A DNA stretch of 17,579 nt from Fidelibacterota bacterium (GTDB lineage: Bacteria > Fidelibacterota > Marinisomatia > SCGC-AAA003-L08 > GCA-002704045): contig PAFF01000083.1 in NCBI GenBank assembly GCA_002704045.1, forward strand, positions 10,252-27,830, written 5' to 3'. A model generated the notes under the pieces. That model was not told where the DNA came from. It saw only the letters and a program-made list of their open reading frames with translations, and did not search any database. Shown one piece after another: positions 8,144 to 15,910 of this stretch; the stretch's first letter is position 1; each line of letters opens with the position of its first letter. Both the position numbers and the translations under genes were made by a program.

Positions 8144-8599
8144 TTAAAATTTTATTTCATTAGCTAGATCTTCAAATGTATCATCTGCATTACTTAAAGA
8201 TTGTTTTTCTATTTTATCTAAGTCAGATTTATTCCATATTTCTATTTTGTTAATCATTCCAATTATTAATACTTCTTTTTGAATATTGCTGTATTCAAGA
8301 AGGTTTTCTGGTATCTGAATTCTACCTTGACTGTCATATTTTGCAATTGTTGCATATCTTACAATTGAACGAACAAAACTACGATCTTTATTTTTTATTG
8401 AGCTAAGAAGTAATAATTGTTGTTCAACTTTTTGCCATTCTACGATTGGGTATAAGATTAGAGAAGGATCAAATCCTCTTGTAATAACAAAAGTGTTGCT
8501 ATTTTTAGGATCTAGAGCTTTCCTGAATTTTGCAGGTATATTCAACCTACTTTTTTGATCTATACTATATTTATATTCACCTGTAAATGATAAATTCAT
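8144..8599 (-). CDS. mraZ: MraZ, AbrB-fold transcriptional regulator of the dcw cluster
   Basis: DNA-binding regulator of 151 residues (E. coli 152), built from two SpoVT/AbrB-type half-domains. The first carries GEYKYSIDQKSRLNIPAKFR (7-26). The second carries KYDSQGRIQIPENLLEY, with the same D-x-x-GR-I-x-IP pattern. MraZ proteins form ring-shaped oligomers and bind TGGG direct repeats upstream of their own gene. Such repeats are present here about 40-75 bases upstream of the ATG, so autoregulation of the operon is likely. Only a weak purine-rich AAAG precedes the ATG. First gene of the dcw operon; the next gene follows after 2 bases. Confidence 0.97.
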   Translation of the reverse strand: MNLSFTGEYKYSIDQKSRLNIPAKFRKALDPKNSNTFVITRGFDPSLILYPIVEWQKVEQQLLLLSSIKNKDRSFVRSIVRYATIAKYDSQGRIQIPENLLEYSNIQKEVLIIGMINKIEIWNKSDLDKIEKQSLSNADDTFEDLANEIKF

Positions 8600-8640
8600 A
8601 ACTTTATTTATTTAAACGCACAATTAATAAGGGATTATTC

Positions 8641-8675
8641 CCCACTTTCACCCACTAAGCTATTAAATTAACCCA
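8641..8675 (-). promoter_or_regulatory. Probable MraZ operator (TGGG direct repeats) in the mraZ promoter region
   Basis: Read in the mraZ direction there are three TGGG boxes: 8675-8672, 8654-8651 and 8644-8641. The last two are exactly 10 bp apart (TGGGTGAAAGTGGGG), the one-turn spacing known for MraZ operators (TGGG-N6 repeated). The first box is 21 bp further upstream, about two turns. In otherwise A/T-dominated intergenic DNA these G runs stand out. A possible Bacteroidetes-style promoter overlaps them (TTG at 8686-8684 and TAGCTTAG at 8662-8655, 21 bp apart); that part is speculative. Binding here would repress the cluster in the way known from E. coli. Confidence 0.7.
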
Positions 8676-8744
8676 TTTTAAAGCAAGTATTTTTTGATTT
8701 TTTATAAAAAAATATTGAATATATTAAATTTTAGAATGAAGTAA

Positions 8745-8765
8745 ATTATTAAGAAAATTAATAAT
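8745..8765 (-). terminator. Weak AT-only hairpin downstream of the RodZ-like gene
   Basis: Perfect 8-bp stem ATTATTAA / TTAATAAT with a 5-base loop, 14 bases after the RodZ-like stop codon. In the direction of transcription it is followed by a short T-containing stretch. The stem has no G-C pairs and the T tract is poor. It may only slow transcription and let some read-through reach mraZ. It could also be chance in AT-rich DNA. Confidence 0.25.
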
Positions 8766-8779
8766 AAAGACTGTGGTGA

Positions 8780-9640
8780 CTAATCAGAAAAAGAGAATGT
8801 ATTAACAGCGCCAGAAGAATCTATAGATGCTCTAAGCAATGAATTATTGCAATTAATATTATTATCAATTCTAATATTATTAATAATTAATTCAAAATGA
8901 TTGCAATTCAATAAATCAAAAAAGATTGTTTCATTATAATAAATTGATAAGATTGAGTCCTTATCTAAAATTATATTATTATCTGCTTCTGTTATTTTTT
9001 TTGAAACAGTTCTAAAATGAATTCGGGATTTAGTTAAAGCTTTTACCTCCATTTTAAATGGAGATGTGATAGGTAAAATAAAATTATCAATTTCAAGTAG
9101 ATTTGTTTTATTGAAAGATGATTCAATGAAATCAGGAACCTTAGAATTAGTAGCAAAAATTTCTTGCTCATTATTGTCAATTTTAAGATTTAAGTTTTCA
9201 ACTTTGGTATCATTAGTTTGAATAGAAGAACTTAAATAACTTATAAAGATAAAAAATATATAAATTAATAATGAAGATATAGTAATAGATAAAATCCTAT
9301 TGATATTTATATTTTTAAAACTATAATCGGAATTAAGACTATTTTTTTTAAATCTTTTGTTATGCTCTTTTGATTTGTCTTTGGATTTACTCTTTATTGA
9401 TCCAAAAACAAGCATCTCGTAGCCATTTATAACATTTGTATGATCAAGACCAATATCATTGGAATAAGTTTTTAAAAAGAGTTTAATATATTCATTCGGT
9501 ATAGCCTTAAAATCGCCTTCTTCTATTGCTTTTAAAAACTTTAAATTTATGTTTGTTTTTTTTGCAACATTAATAAGATCAATTTGTTGAGATTCTCTAT
9601 GCTCTTTTAGTTTTATATAAAAAGGTTTTTCTTTTGTCAT
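8780..9640 (-). CDS. RodZ-like cell-shape protein (N-terminal HTH, one membrane span, C-terminal DUF4115-like domain)
   Basis: Predicted bitopic membrane protein of 286 residues with the RodZ architecture. A Cro/CI-type helix-turn-helix (about 8-75) has KLKEHRESQQIDLINVAKKT and the typical FLKAIEEGDFKAIPNEYIK. A basic Ser/Lys/Asn-rich linker (80-113) follows, then one membrane helix (about 116-138). The exported part ends in a beta-rich domain (about 192-260, ITSPFKMEVKALTKSRIHFR) similar to DUF4115. In E. coli, RodZ links the MreB cytoskeleton to the wall-elongation machinery, with the HTH used for protein contact rather than DNA. The gene is the last of the C25-maf group and lies 180 bases before mraZ, which supports an envelope role. 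The start has no clear Shine-Dalgarno sequence. A membrane-anchored regulator is the main alternative. Confidence 0.8.
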   Translation of the reverse strand: MTKEKPFYIKLKEHRESQQIDLINVAKKTNINLKFLKAIEEGDFKAIPNEYIKLFLKTYSNDIGLDHTNVINGYEMLVFGSIKSKSKDKSKEHNKRFKKNSLNSDYSFKNININRILSITISSLLIYIFFIFISYLSSSIQTNDTKVENLNLKIDNNEQEIFATNSKVPDFIESSFNKTNLLEIDNFILPITSPFKMEVKALTKSRIHFRTVSKKITEADNNIILDKDSILSIYYNETIFFDLLNCNHFELIINNIRIDNNINCNNSLLRASIDSSGAVNTFSFSD

Positions 9641-9664
9641 ATTTATAACTATTAATTTACAAAA

Positions 9665-10246
9665 TTACATAAATTTTATTATATCTAATTTTTTAAGTTC
9701 TTTATAAAATTTTGATATTGGTAGTCCAACTACATTATAAAAACATCCATCGATTTTATCAACAAAAATTGAACTCATATCTTGAATCCCATAGCCACCC
9801 GCTTTATCATAGGGATTGCAATTAGAAATGTAGTAATTAATATCTCTTTTGGAAAGGTTGTTAAATGTAACTTTAGTTTTTTCATAGAATGTTTTTAAAA
9901 TTTTCTTATCAATACATTGGATGGAAATACCTGTAAAAACTAAATGTGTTTGTCCACTTAATTTATCAAGCATTTGGTGAGCTTCAAATTTGTTTTTTGG
10001 TTTTCCAAGAATCTCATTATTAATGGCAACAATCGTATCTCCACCAATAACCAAATCGCTTTTGAATTTTTGACTAATTTTCTTTGCTTTTAGAATTGCA
10101 AGTTTTCTGCATAAATCAATTGGTTTTGGGTATTTACTTGATATGATTGATTCATCAATATTAGATGCATATGATTTAAATGGAATATCAATCATTTTTA
10201 AAAGATCTTTTCTGCGTTGACTTTTGGAAGCTAAAATAATATTCAT
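9665..10246 (-). CDS. maf: Maf-family nucleoside triphosphate pyrophosphatase
   Basis: Cytoplasmic house-cleaning enzyme that hydrolyses dTTP/UTP or modified nucleotides to monophosphates. Maf was first linked to septum inhibition in Bacillus. Length 193 is typical. The family motifs are complete: LASKSQRRKDLL (5-16), GGDTIV (68-73), GKPKN (81-85), ML-x-x-LSGQTH...TG (92-106), the PYDKAGGYGIQ block (145-155) and GCFYNVVGLP (167-176). The ATG overlaps the stop of the C25 protease gene by four bases, so it is translationally coupled to it. The RodZ-like gene follows after 24 bases. Substrate class (YhdE-like or YceF-like) cannot be settled by eye. Confidence 0.95.
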   Translation of the reverse strand: MNIILASKSQRRKDLLKMIDIPFKSYASNIDESIISSKYPKPIDLCRKLAILKAKKISQKFKSDLVIGGDTIVAINNEILGKPKNKFEAHQMLDKLSGQTHLVFTGISIQCIDKKILKTFYEKTKVTFNNLSKRDINYYISNCNPYDKAGGYGIQDMSSIFVDKIDGCFYNVVGLPISKFYKELKKLDIIKFM

Positions 10247-12771
10247 TTTAATTTTGAAAGTTTATAGGTTCCATCAAAATATTGATCTGGATAATCCAAA
10301 GAGCTTCCTGAAATATGATAAAAATATGTTCCATTAGGTATTTGGTTTGATTGTTTATCTTTCCCATCCCAGTAGATGGTACTTAGCTCGTTTTTGTGTA
10401 CTTCGATATTATCTATTATGAAAATTTCTAATCCATTTAAAGTAAAAATAGATAATGTTATTTTTGCATTATGATTAGAAAAAAATGTAAAATGCGTGTC
10501 ATTATTAAAAGGATTGGGAAAATTATACACTCTATCAATATTAAAAACAGAAGATTTGCTCCTAAATAAACTATACTCTTTTGTTGATAAGTTATTTAAA
10601 TTATCCCAAGCTTCAATTTTAAGTTCGATTGGCCAGTTTAAATTGTCTTCGACGTAAATTGAAAAATAACCAGAATCTGGTTGAATGTAGCTAAAAAAAT
10701 TATTTGCAAAAAAATCTTGGTTATTGATTGTGTATTTTAATGAATGCCCTAATCCATTAGAAATATTAATTCCAGATGAATCCATTAAATGAATTTCAAT
10801 GAAATTATTTTCATTTATGAGGCTTGTTTGACTAATGATATCCTCGTTATTCCAAAGATAAATTTTTGGTCCTTGACTATCCTGAAAATTATTAAAATTT
10901 GTATTTGTAAGAATGAAGTTATTTTTTGTATCAATAAAGAAGTAGTTAGAATCTTTATTTTCGGCAAACAATGTGATTTTTATATTACAAGAATCGCATA
11001 AATTGTAATCTAGAGGAATGAAAAAAGATGCTGGGTTAGATTGTATTTGACCTTGAAAAATTATATCACCACTATTGTAATATCCTATTTCATTATATTG
11101 ATCAGGTCCATTTATAATCATTGAATAATCATAATTAAAATCTTGATTAAAGTTAAATAAATTTAAAGTTCCGACAAGTAAACTTGTATTAATTGAATCA
11201 CTAAAAATATCAATTTTTTTTGGTAAATTTATTTTTAAAGCAGGATCTCCAAATAGTTGAAATAAGTAATCATTGTTGCCTTGTTTCGATTGAAAAAACA
11301 AATCACCTAATCTAAGTTTCTCTTGGTTAATATAATCAGAATTAATGAAGTTTGAAACATTATTAAAGATTCTTGTTAAGTACTGAATATTGGTTTGTTC
11401 GAACACTGCCCTGGTTGATGAAATTATACCTATACTACCATTATTTTTCTTCAGTAATTCTTCTGCTAGACATACATTGTTATCATAATAGCCAAAAGAA
11501 CAAGTGCCGACAATCCAAATGCCTTGTTTATCAGCATTTACTAAGTTAATATCTCTATTTAATTCAATAAGATTTTCATGTGCTAAGGTTGATTCATTTC
11601 CATGACCTATATAGTTCAATATACCAACTCCATTATTTATATTTGTAATGATGTCTTGCGTAAGTTCAGGATATCTATACCATCCATCAGATGTAATTGG
11701 AGAGTAATCAGTTGAATATAAATCCATTACATTTAAATCATCTTTAATTATCTCATATAGGGAATTTGAATTTATAACGTGAGAAAATTCCTCTGAATTA
11801 TCTGGATGATTTTCATCATCAGCAATTAGTAAGATTTTATCTTTCCATAGATCTGAGTTTTGTTCGAATAAGTATTTTCTTATTTGGCTAACATAATCAC
11901 TAGCTTCATTTGGATTTGAAATTGGAATTCTACCAGTGGGTACTTGAGGTTCAATAATATATTCAGAATTTGATGTATAATAATCATCTGTAGGTGCGTT
12001 GTAGTGATAATGCGGAGGGAATAGGGTTTCATCTCCAAAAATGAGAATGTATTTTAGGTTAAAATTAATATCTGAATTAATGTAATTAATTAAAAATTCT
12101 CTTATTGTAGTAGAATTTACAGATCCATATATATTTATTATTGTTTCAGTATCAATAATTTCTACAATAAGCTTATCTTTGTCTTCAACCTCATTAGAAT
12201 GTATTAACTTTAATGAATTTGCAGCATTTAGAAATGAATTTGGATATAAAATTAAATATTCAGTAGATGAAACTTGTAGTTGATCTAAATTTGATTCAAT
12301 TTCATTTAAAACATGATTTGGAACATAGCTGTATGAATCTAATTTAATATCTTTTTTATAACTTATTTCTAATTCAAAATCATTTAGAAAACTCAGATTA
12401 CTATTTATATTCTTCCAAGGAAAAATATAAATGCTAACTACAGGAGTTCCTCTTATGATGTATGGGTCCGATAATTGAATAACATTTTCATCCAATTTGA
12501 AAGAAGATGAGTTATCAATTTCTTTCCATGATTCGTTTATTATTTTCACCTCAATTAAGTTTTTATCATTGCTAATTATTTGATATTCAAAAATATCATA
12601 TAGTATAGAGTCAATTATAATTTGAGAATTAGCATTTGAATTGTGAAAGTATGAGCTTGTTATTTTTATGTTATTCTTTTCGCTCATTTTTATATTGAAT
12701 GAATTTCTATTATTTCTTGAAAAGAGAGTTGAAATTAAAATAATATATATTAAAACAATTTTTTTGTTCAT
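10243..12771 (-). CDS. Secreted C25-family (gingipain/PorU-like) cysteine protease with C-terminal sorting-type domain
   Basis: Predicted exported protein of 842 residues. A Sec-type signal peptide (about 1-18) precedes a beta-rich pro-region (about 25-165) and a caspase-like C25 catalytic domain (about 170-515). That domain has the His of NYIGHGNES (H390), followed by LAHE, and the Cys of WIVGTCSFGYYD (C424). The 34-residue His-Cys spacing is close to that of gingipain RgpB (H211, C244). The domain closes with LFGDPALKI (507-515). Ig-like beta regions follow, then a FlgD/type IX-type C-terminal domain (about 745-842) with YNFPNPFN and NGTYFYHISG. The 'GHG...LAHE...TC-x-F' pattern resembles PorU, the type IX secretion sortase, but a secreted protease cargo is also possible. 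It heads the maf/RodZ-like group; the start lacks a Shine-Dalgarno sequence. Confidence 0.82.
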   Translation of the reverse strand: MNKKIVLIYIILISTLFSRNNRNSFNIKMSEKNNIKITSSYFHNSNANSQIIIDSILYDIFEYQIISNDKNLIEVKIINESWKEIDNSSSFKLDENVIQLSDPYIIRGTPVVSIYIFPWKNINSNLSFLNDFELEISYKKDIKLDSYSYVPNHVLNEIESNLDQLQVSSTEYLILYPNSFLNAANSLKLIHSNEVEDKDKLIVEIIDTETIINIYGSVNSTTIREFLINYINSDINFNLKYILIFGDETLFPPHYHYNAPTDDYYTSNSEYIIEPQVPTGRIPISNPNEASDYVSQIRKYLFEQNSDLWKDKILLIADDENHPDNSEEFSHVINSNSLYEIIKDDLNVMDLYSTDYSPITSDGWYRYPELTQDIITNINNGVGILNYIGHGNESTLAHENLIELNRDINLVNADKQGIWIVGTCSFGYYDNNVCLAEELLKKNNGSIGIISSTRAVFEQTNIQYLTRIFNNVSNFINSDYINQEKLRLGDLFFQSKQGNNDYLFQLFGDPALKINLPKKIDIFSDSINTSLLVGTLNLFNFNQDFNYDYSMIINGPDQYNEIGYYNSGDIIFQGQIQSNPASFFIPLDYNLCDSCNIKITLFAENKDSNYFFIDTKNNFILTNTNFNNFQDSQGPKIYLWNNEDIISQTSLINENNFIEIHLMDSSGINISNGLGHSLKYTINNQDFFANNFFSYIQPDSGYFSIYVEDNLNWPIELKIEAWDNLNNLSTKEYSLFRSKSSVFNIDRVYNFPNPFNNDTHFTFFSNHNAKITLSIFTLNGLEIFIIDNIEVHKNELSTIYWDGKDKQSNQIPNGTYFYHISGSSLDYPDQYFDGTYKLSKLK

Positions 12772-12864
12772 TTAATTTTCATTTATTGTGGTGCAATGCA
12801 TTAATTGTATAAATTACCTTTCATATAATAATATTATTTTTAATATTAAAATAAAGGGAATTTA
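12772..12864. promoter_or_regulatory. Divergent promoter region between the C25 protease and aconitase genes
   Basis: This 93-bp region must start transcription both ways. For aconitase a perfect -10 TATAAT lies at 12824-12829, with only a weak -35 (TTAATT, 12801-12806) at 17-bp spacing. Leftward, TACAAT (reverse of 12803-12808) is a possible -10, without a recognisable -35. AATAATATTATT (12827-12838) is a perfect 12-base palindrome that overlaps the -10, and AATGCATT (12795-12802) is another; either could be a regulator site or simply AT-rich chance. Confidence 0.5.
12853..12860 (+). promoter_or_regulatory. Ribosome binding site of the aconitase gene
   Basis: AAAGGGAA sits 4 bases before the ATG at 12865, with its GGG core about 6-8 bases away. 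It is one of the few clear Shine-Dalgarno-like sites in the window, and it supports this ATG over the in-frame ATG at 12883. Confidence 0.6.
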
Positions 12865-15129
12865 ATGATATTTAATATTGATATGATTGAAAATTTTTAT
12901 GCTCAATTAGATCATAAAATTGAAAACGTAAAAAAGGTTCTAGACCGGCCTCTTACTTTGACTGATAAAATCTTATATTCGCATCTTAATAGTAATGTTG
13001 GTAAAGATTTTATAAAGGGACAAGATTATGTAAATTTTAATCCTGATAGGGTAGCTATGCAGGATGCGACTGCTCAAATGGCATTGTTGCAATTTATGAT
13101 GGCAGGTAAAGATAAAGTAGCAGTTCCATCAACAGTTCATGCTGATCATTTAATTCAGGCAAAAACTGATTCAAAATTAGATTTAAAAAATGCCCTAGAT
13201 ATCAACTCCGAGGTCTATGATTTTTTATCTTCTGTTTCAAATAGATATGGTATCGGTTTTTGGAAGCCTGGAGCTGGTATAATTCATCAAGTTGTTTTAG
13301 AAAATTACGCTTTCCCAGGCGGATTAATGATTGGTACGGATTCTCATACTGTAAATGCAGGAGGATTAGGTATGTTGGCAATCGGAGTTGGTGGGGCTGA
13401 CGCAGTAGATGTTATGGCTGGTATGGCTTGGGAGTTAAAATATCCAAAAATAATTGGAGTAAACTTAAATGGAAAATTAAATGGTTGGGCTTCAGCTAAA
13501 GATATAATATTAAAATTAGCTGGTATCTTAACTGTTAAAGGAGGCACTGGCCATGTGATTGAATACTTTGGAGAGGGTGCTGAGTCTTTATCGTGTACAG
13601 GTAAGGGGACAATATGTAATATGGGTGCAGAAGTTGGAGCAACTTGTTCAACATTTGGTTATGATAAGTCAATGGAAGATTATTTGATTGCAACAGGAAG
13701 AAATGCCGTAGCATCTTTAGCTAAAATCAACAATAAGAATTTAATAGCTGATCCTGATGTATTTAATGATCCTAAATCTTTTTATGATCAATATATTGAG
13801 ATAAATTTAAATGATTTAGAACCCCATTTAAATGGTCCATTCACACCAGACAGAGCTACACCCATTTCAAAAATGGCAGTTGAAGCTAGAAAAAATAACT
13901 GGCCAACTGAAGTTCAAGTTGGTTTAATTGGGTCCTGTACCAATTCATCTTATGAAGATATATCTAGATCTGCCTCAATTGCTGAGCAAGCTTTAGAAAA
14001 AAATATCAAAACAAAGTCAAAATTTACTGTTACACCTGGATCTGAATTAGTTCGCTATACAATTGAAAGAGATGGTTATATTGAAACTTTCAATAAAATT
14101 GGTGGTAGTGTTTTTGCGAATGCTTGTGGTCCCTGTATAGGTCAATGGGCACGAGATGGTTCGGATAAAGAAGAAAAAAATACTATTGTACATTCATTTA
14201 ATAGAAATTTTACTAAAAGAGCAGATGGAAACCCTAATACTCATGCGTTTGTAGGTTCGCCCGAACTTGTAACAGCGATTGCTATTGCCGGTGATTTAAC
14301 GTTTAATCCATTAAAAGATAAAATAAAAAATGATAATGGAGAATACATTGTTCTAGATCCTCCCAAAGGATATGAATTACCAAAACTTGGTTTTGAAGTT
14401 AAAGATAATGGCTATCAAGAACCATCTAAGAATGGAAATAAAATAGATATAAAGATTAATCCTAATTCAGAAAGATTACAATTGTTAGAAAAATTTAGCC
14501 CTTGGAATCAAAAAGATTTAATTGGTCTAAAGTTACTCATAAAAGCGAGTGGAAAATGTACAACTGATCATATTTCTATGGCAGGTCCTTGGCTTAAATA
14601 CAGAGGGCATTTAGAAAATATTTCAAATAATTTATTATTGGGTGCTGTTAATGAGTTTACAGAACAAGCAAATAATGTTAAAAATGCAATAACTAAAGAT
14701 TATGGATCTACACCAGAAATTGCAAAGTTTTATAGAAAAAATAATATTGATTCAATTATAGTTGGTGACGAAAACTATGGTGAAGGTTCGTCTAGAGAGC
14801 ATGCCGCAATGGAGCCAAGATTTGTATGTGTAAAAGCTGTAATAGTAAAATCATTTGCTAGAATTCATGAAACCAATTTGAAAAAACAAGGTATACTTGC
14901 TCTTACTTTTAATAATAAAAGTGATTATAACTTAATTAAAGAGGATGACACATTTGATATTATAAATTTAAATGATTTTCAACCAGGTAAATCATTAAAA
15001 GTTATTATTAATCATATTGATAATAGCCAAGACGAAATTATTGTAGATCATTCATTTAACTTAAATCAAATTGATTGGTTCAAGTATGGAAGTGCGTTAA
15101 ATCAAATTGCTTTTAAAGAAAATGGATAG
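12865..15129 (+). CDS. acn: Aconitate hydratase, mitochondrial-type (4Fe-4S)
   Basis: TCA-cycle enzyme that interconverts citrate and isocitrate through cis-aconitate. The 754 residues match the mitochondrial-type aconitase length rather than the ~890-residue AcnA or ~860-residue AcnB. Seen in order: QDATAQMALLQF (66-77), GTDSHTVNAGGLGMLAIGVG (157-176), the first cluster cysteine in IGSCTNSSYED (C358), CGPCIGQW with C421 and C424, and SFNRNFTKRADGN (444-456). After a linker comes the swivel domain with SGKCTTDHISMAGPW (562-576) and YGEGSSREHAA (638-648), which holds the catalytic serine. All three cluster cysteines are present. The stop codon lies within the overlapping SDR start, so the two genes are co-translated. 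Confidence 0.97.
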   Translation: MIFNIDMIENFYAQLDHKIENVKKVLDRPLTLTDKILYSHLNSNVGKDFIKGQDYVNFNPDRVAMQDATAQMALLQFMMAGKDKVAVPSTVHADHLIQAKTDSKLDLKNALDINSEVYDFLSSVSNRYGIGFWKPGAGIIHQVVLENYAFPGGLMIGTDSHTVNAGGLGMLAIGVGGADAVDVMAGMAWELKYPKIIGVNLNGKLNGWASAKDIILKLAGILTVKGGTGHVIEYFGEGAESLSCTGKGTICNMGAEVGATCSTFGYDKSMEDYLIATGRNAVASLAKINNKNLIADPDVFNDPKSFYDQYIEINLNDLEPHLNGPFTPDRATPISKMAVEARKNNWPTEVQVGLIGSCTNSSYEDISRSASIAEQALEKNIKTKSKFTVTPGSELVRYTIERDGYIETFNKIGGSVFANACGPCIGQWARDGSDKEEKNTIVHSFNRNFTKRADGNPNTHAFVGSPELVTAIAIAGDLTFNPLKDKIKNDNGEYIVLDPPKGYELPKLGFEVKDNGYQEPSKNGNKIDIKINPNSERLQLLEKFSPWNQKDLIGLKLLIKASGKCTTDHISMAGPWLKYRGHLENISNNLLLGAVNEFTEQANNVKNAITKDYGSTPEIAKFYRKNNIDSIIVGDENYGEGSSREHAAMEPRFVCVKAVIVKSFARIHETNLKKQGILALTFNNKSDYNLIKEDDTFDIINLNDFQPGKSLKVIINHIDNSQDEIIVDHSFNLNQIDWFKYGSALNQIAFKENG

Positions 15130-15829
15130 AATTGCAATTGTCACAGGAGCTTCATCTGGATTAGGATGTGAAATAGCATTCAAGTTAGCTAAAAAAAAGT
15201 TTCATGTAGTAATCATAGGGAGAAGCATAAAAGGTCTCAAAAATACTTTTGATAAAATAGATAATATCAACGAAAAATGTACAATTGTCCAATTAGATTT
15301 GTGTCAAGATAATTGCGCTGAATTAATTGAAAAACAGGTTGGTAAAATTAAAGGCAATGTAGAAGTAATTGTCAATAATGCTGGAATTGGCATATTTAAA
15401 AATGTTGAAATGTTATCTATAAATGAATGGCAAAAAATGATTTCCTTGAATTTAACTGCTGCTTTTTTATTAACCAAACTCTATGTTCCGAAAATGAAAA
15501 AAAATAAAAGAGGTATATTGTTATATATTAACTCAGTCGCTGGTAAAAAAGGTTACCCTTTTTCAAGTGGTTATGTTGCCTCAAAATTTGCTTTAAGAGG
15601 ATTTGCTGAAAGCGTTAGGGAAGAGTTGAGGACTGAAGGCATAAAAGTAGTTTCAATTTTTCCTGGTGCGATTGATACTCCTTTATGGGATAGTGTAGAT
15701 AGTCAATTTGATAGAAAAGAGATGATGACTATTACAGAAGTTGCAGAAACAATTTTATCCACTATAGATTTTAAAAATATATCTGTAATTGAAGAATTAG
15801 TTATTAGAAGGATTAAAGGTGACTTTTAA
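15122..15829 (+). CDS. Short-chain dehydrogenase/reductase, substrate unknown
   Basis: Classical SDR oxidoreductase of 235 residues with a Rossmann fold. It has the cofactor-binding TGASSGLG (8-15), NNAG (85-88), the catalytic Asn in SLNLTAAF (N110), Ser138 in INSVAG, and Tyr151 and Lys155 in YVASK, followed by PGAIDTPLW (181-189). GRS after beta-strand 2 puts an Arg where NADPH-preferring enzymes often have one, so NADP(H) is a mild preference. I chose the ATG at 15122, which overlaps the aconitase stop by 8 bases. A TTG 15 bases earlier is possible, but the glycine motif normally sits only a few residues from the start. The substrate cannot be read from sequence; pairing with aconitase suggests operon sharing, not necessarily a shared pathway. 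Confidence 0.9.
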   Translation: MDRIAIVTGASSGLGCEIAFKLAKKKFHVVIIGRSIKGLKNTFDKIDNINEKCTIVQLDLCQDNCAELIEKQVGKIKGNVEVIVNNAGIGIFKNVEMLSINEWQKMISLNLTAAFLLTKLYVPKMKKNKRGILLYINSVAGKKGYPFSSGYVASKFALRGFAESVREELRTEGIKVVSIFPGAIDTPLWDSVDSQFDRKEMMTITEVAETILSTIDFKNISVIEELVIRRIKGDF

Positions 15830-15857
15830 ATAATTTATTTTGCAAAAATAAGATAAG

Positions 15858-15886
15858 TTAAAGTATATTGCTTGGCTAAATATTAT
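15858..15886 (+). promoter_or_regulatory. Possible ffh promoter
   Basis: In the 81-bp gap between the SDR and ffh genes, TTAAAG (15858-15863) and TATTAT (15881-15886) are 17 bp apart and resemble a sigma-70 -35/-10 pair (3 of 6 and 5 of 6 matches). In DNA this AT-rich such pairs arise easily by chance, so ffh may instead be read through from aconitase. Confidence 0.3.
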
Positions 15887-15910
15887 TGTGAATTTGATTT
15901 TTGATAAAAT

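Noticed and set aside
7946..8167. Plus-strand ORF opposite the start of rsmH
   Set aside because: Covers the conserved SAM-binding N-terminus of RsmH on the other strand; no independent support.
5259..12203. 16-base identical match TCATTAGAATGTATTA within ftsI (about 5263) and the C25 protease gene (about 12190)
   Set aside because: Both encode an IHSN-type tetrapeptide; a single match of this length is expected by chance in AT-rich DNA of this size.
13344..13547. Minus-strand ORF opposite the aconitase gene
   Set aside because: Sits opposite the Gly/Ala-rich conserved region of aconitase; its Pro/Ala-rich composition is the mirror of that coding strand.
15835..15851. Short stem TTATTTT / AAAATAA after the SDR gene as a terminator
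   Set aside because: Seven A-T pairs only, a three-base loop and no T tract after it; not a credible terminator.
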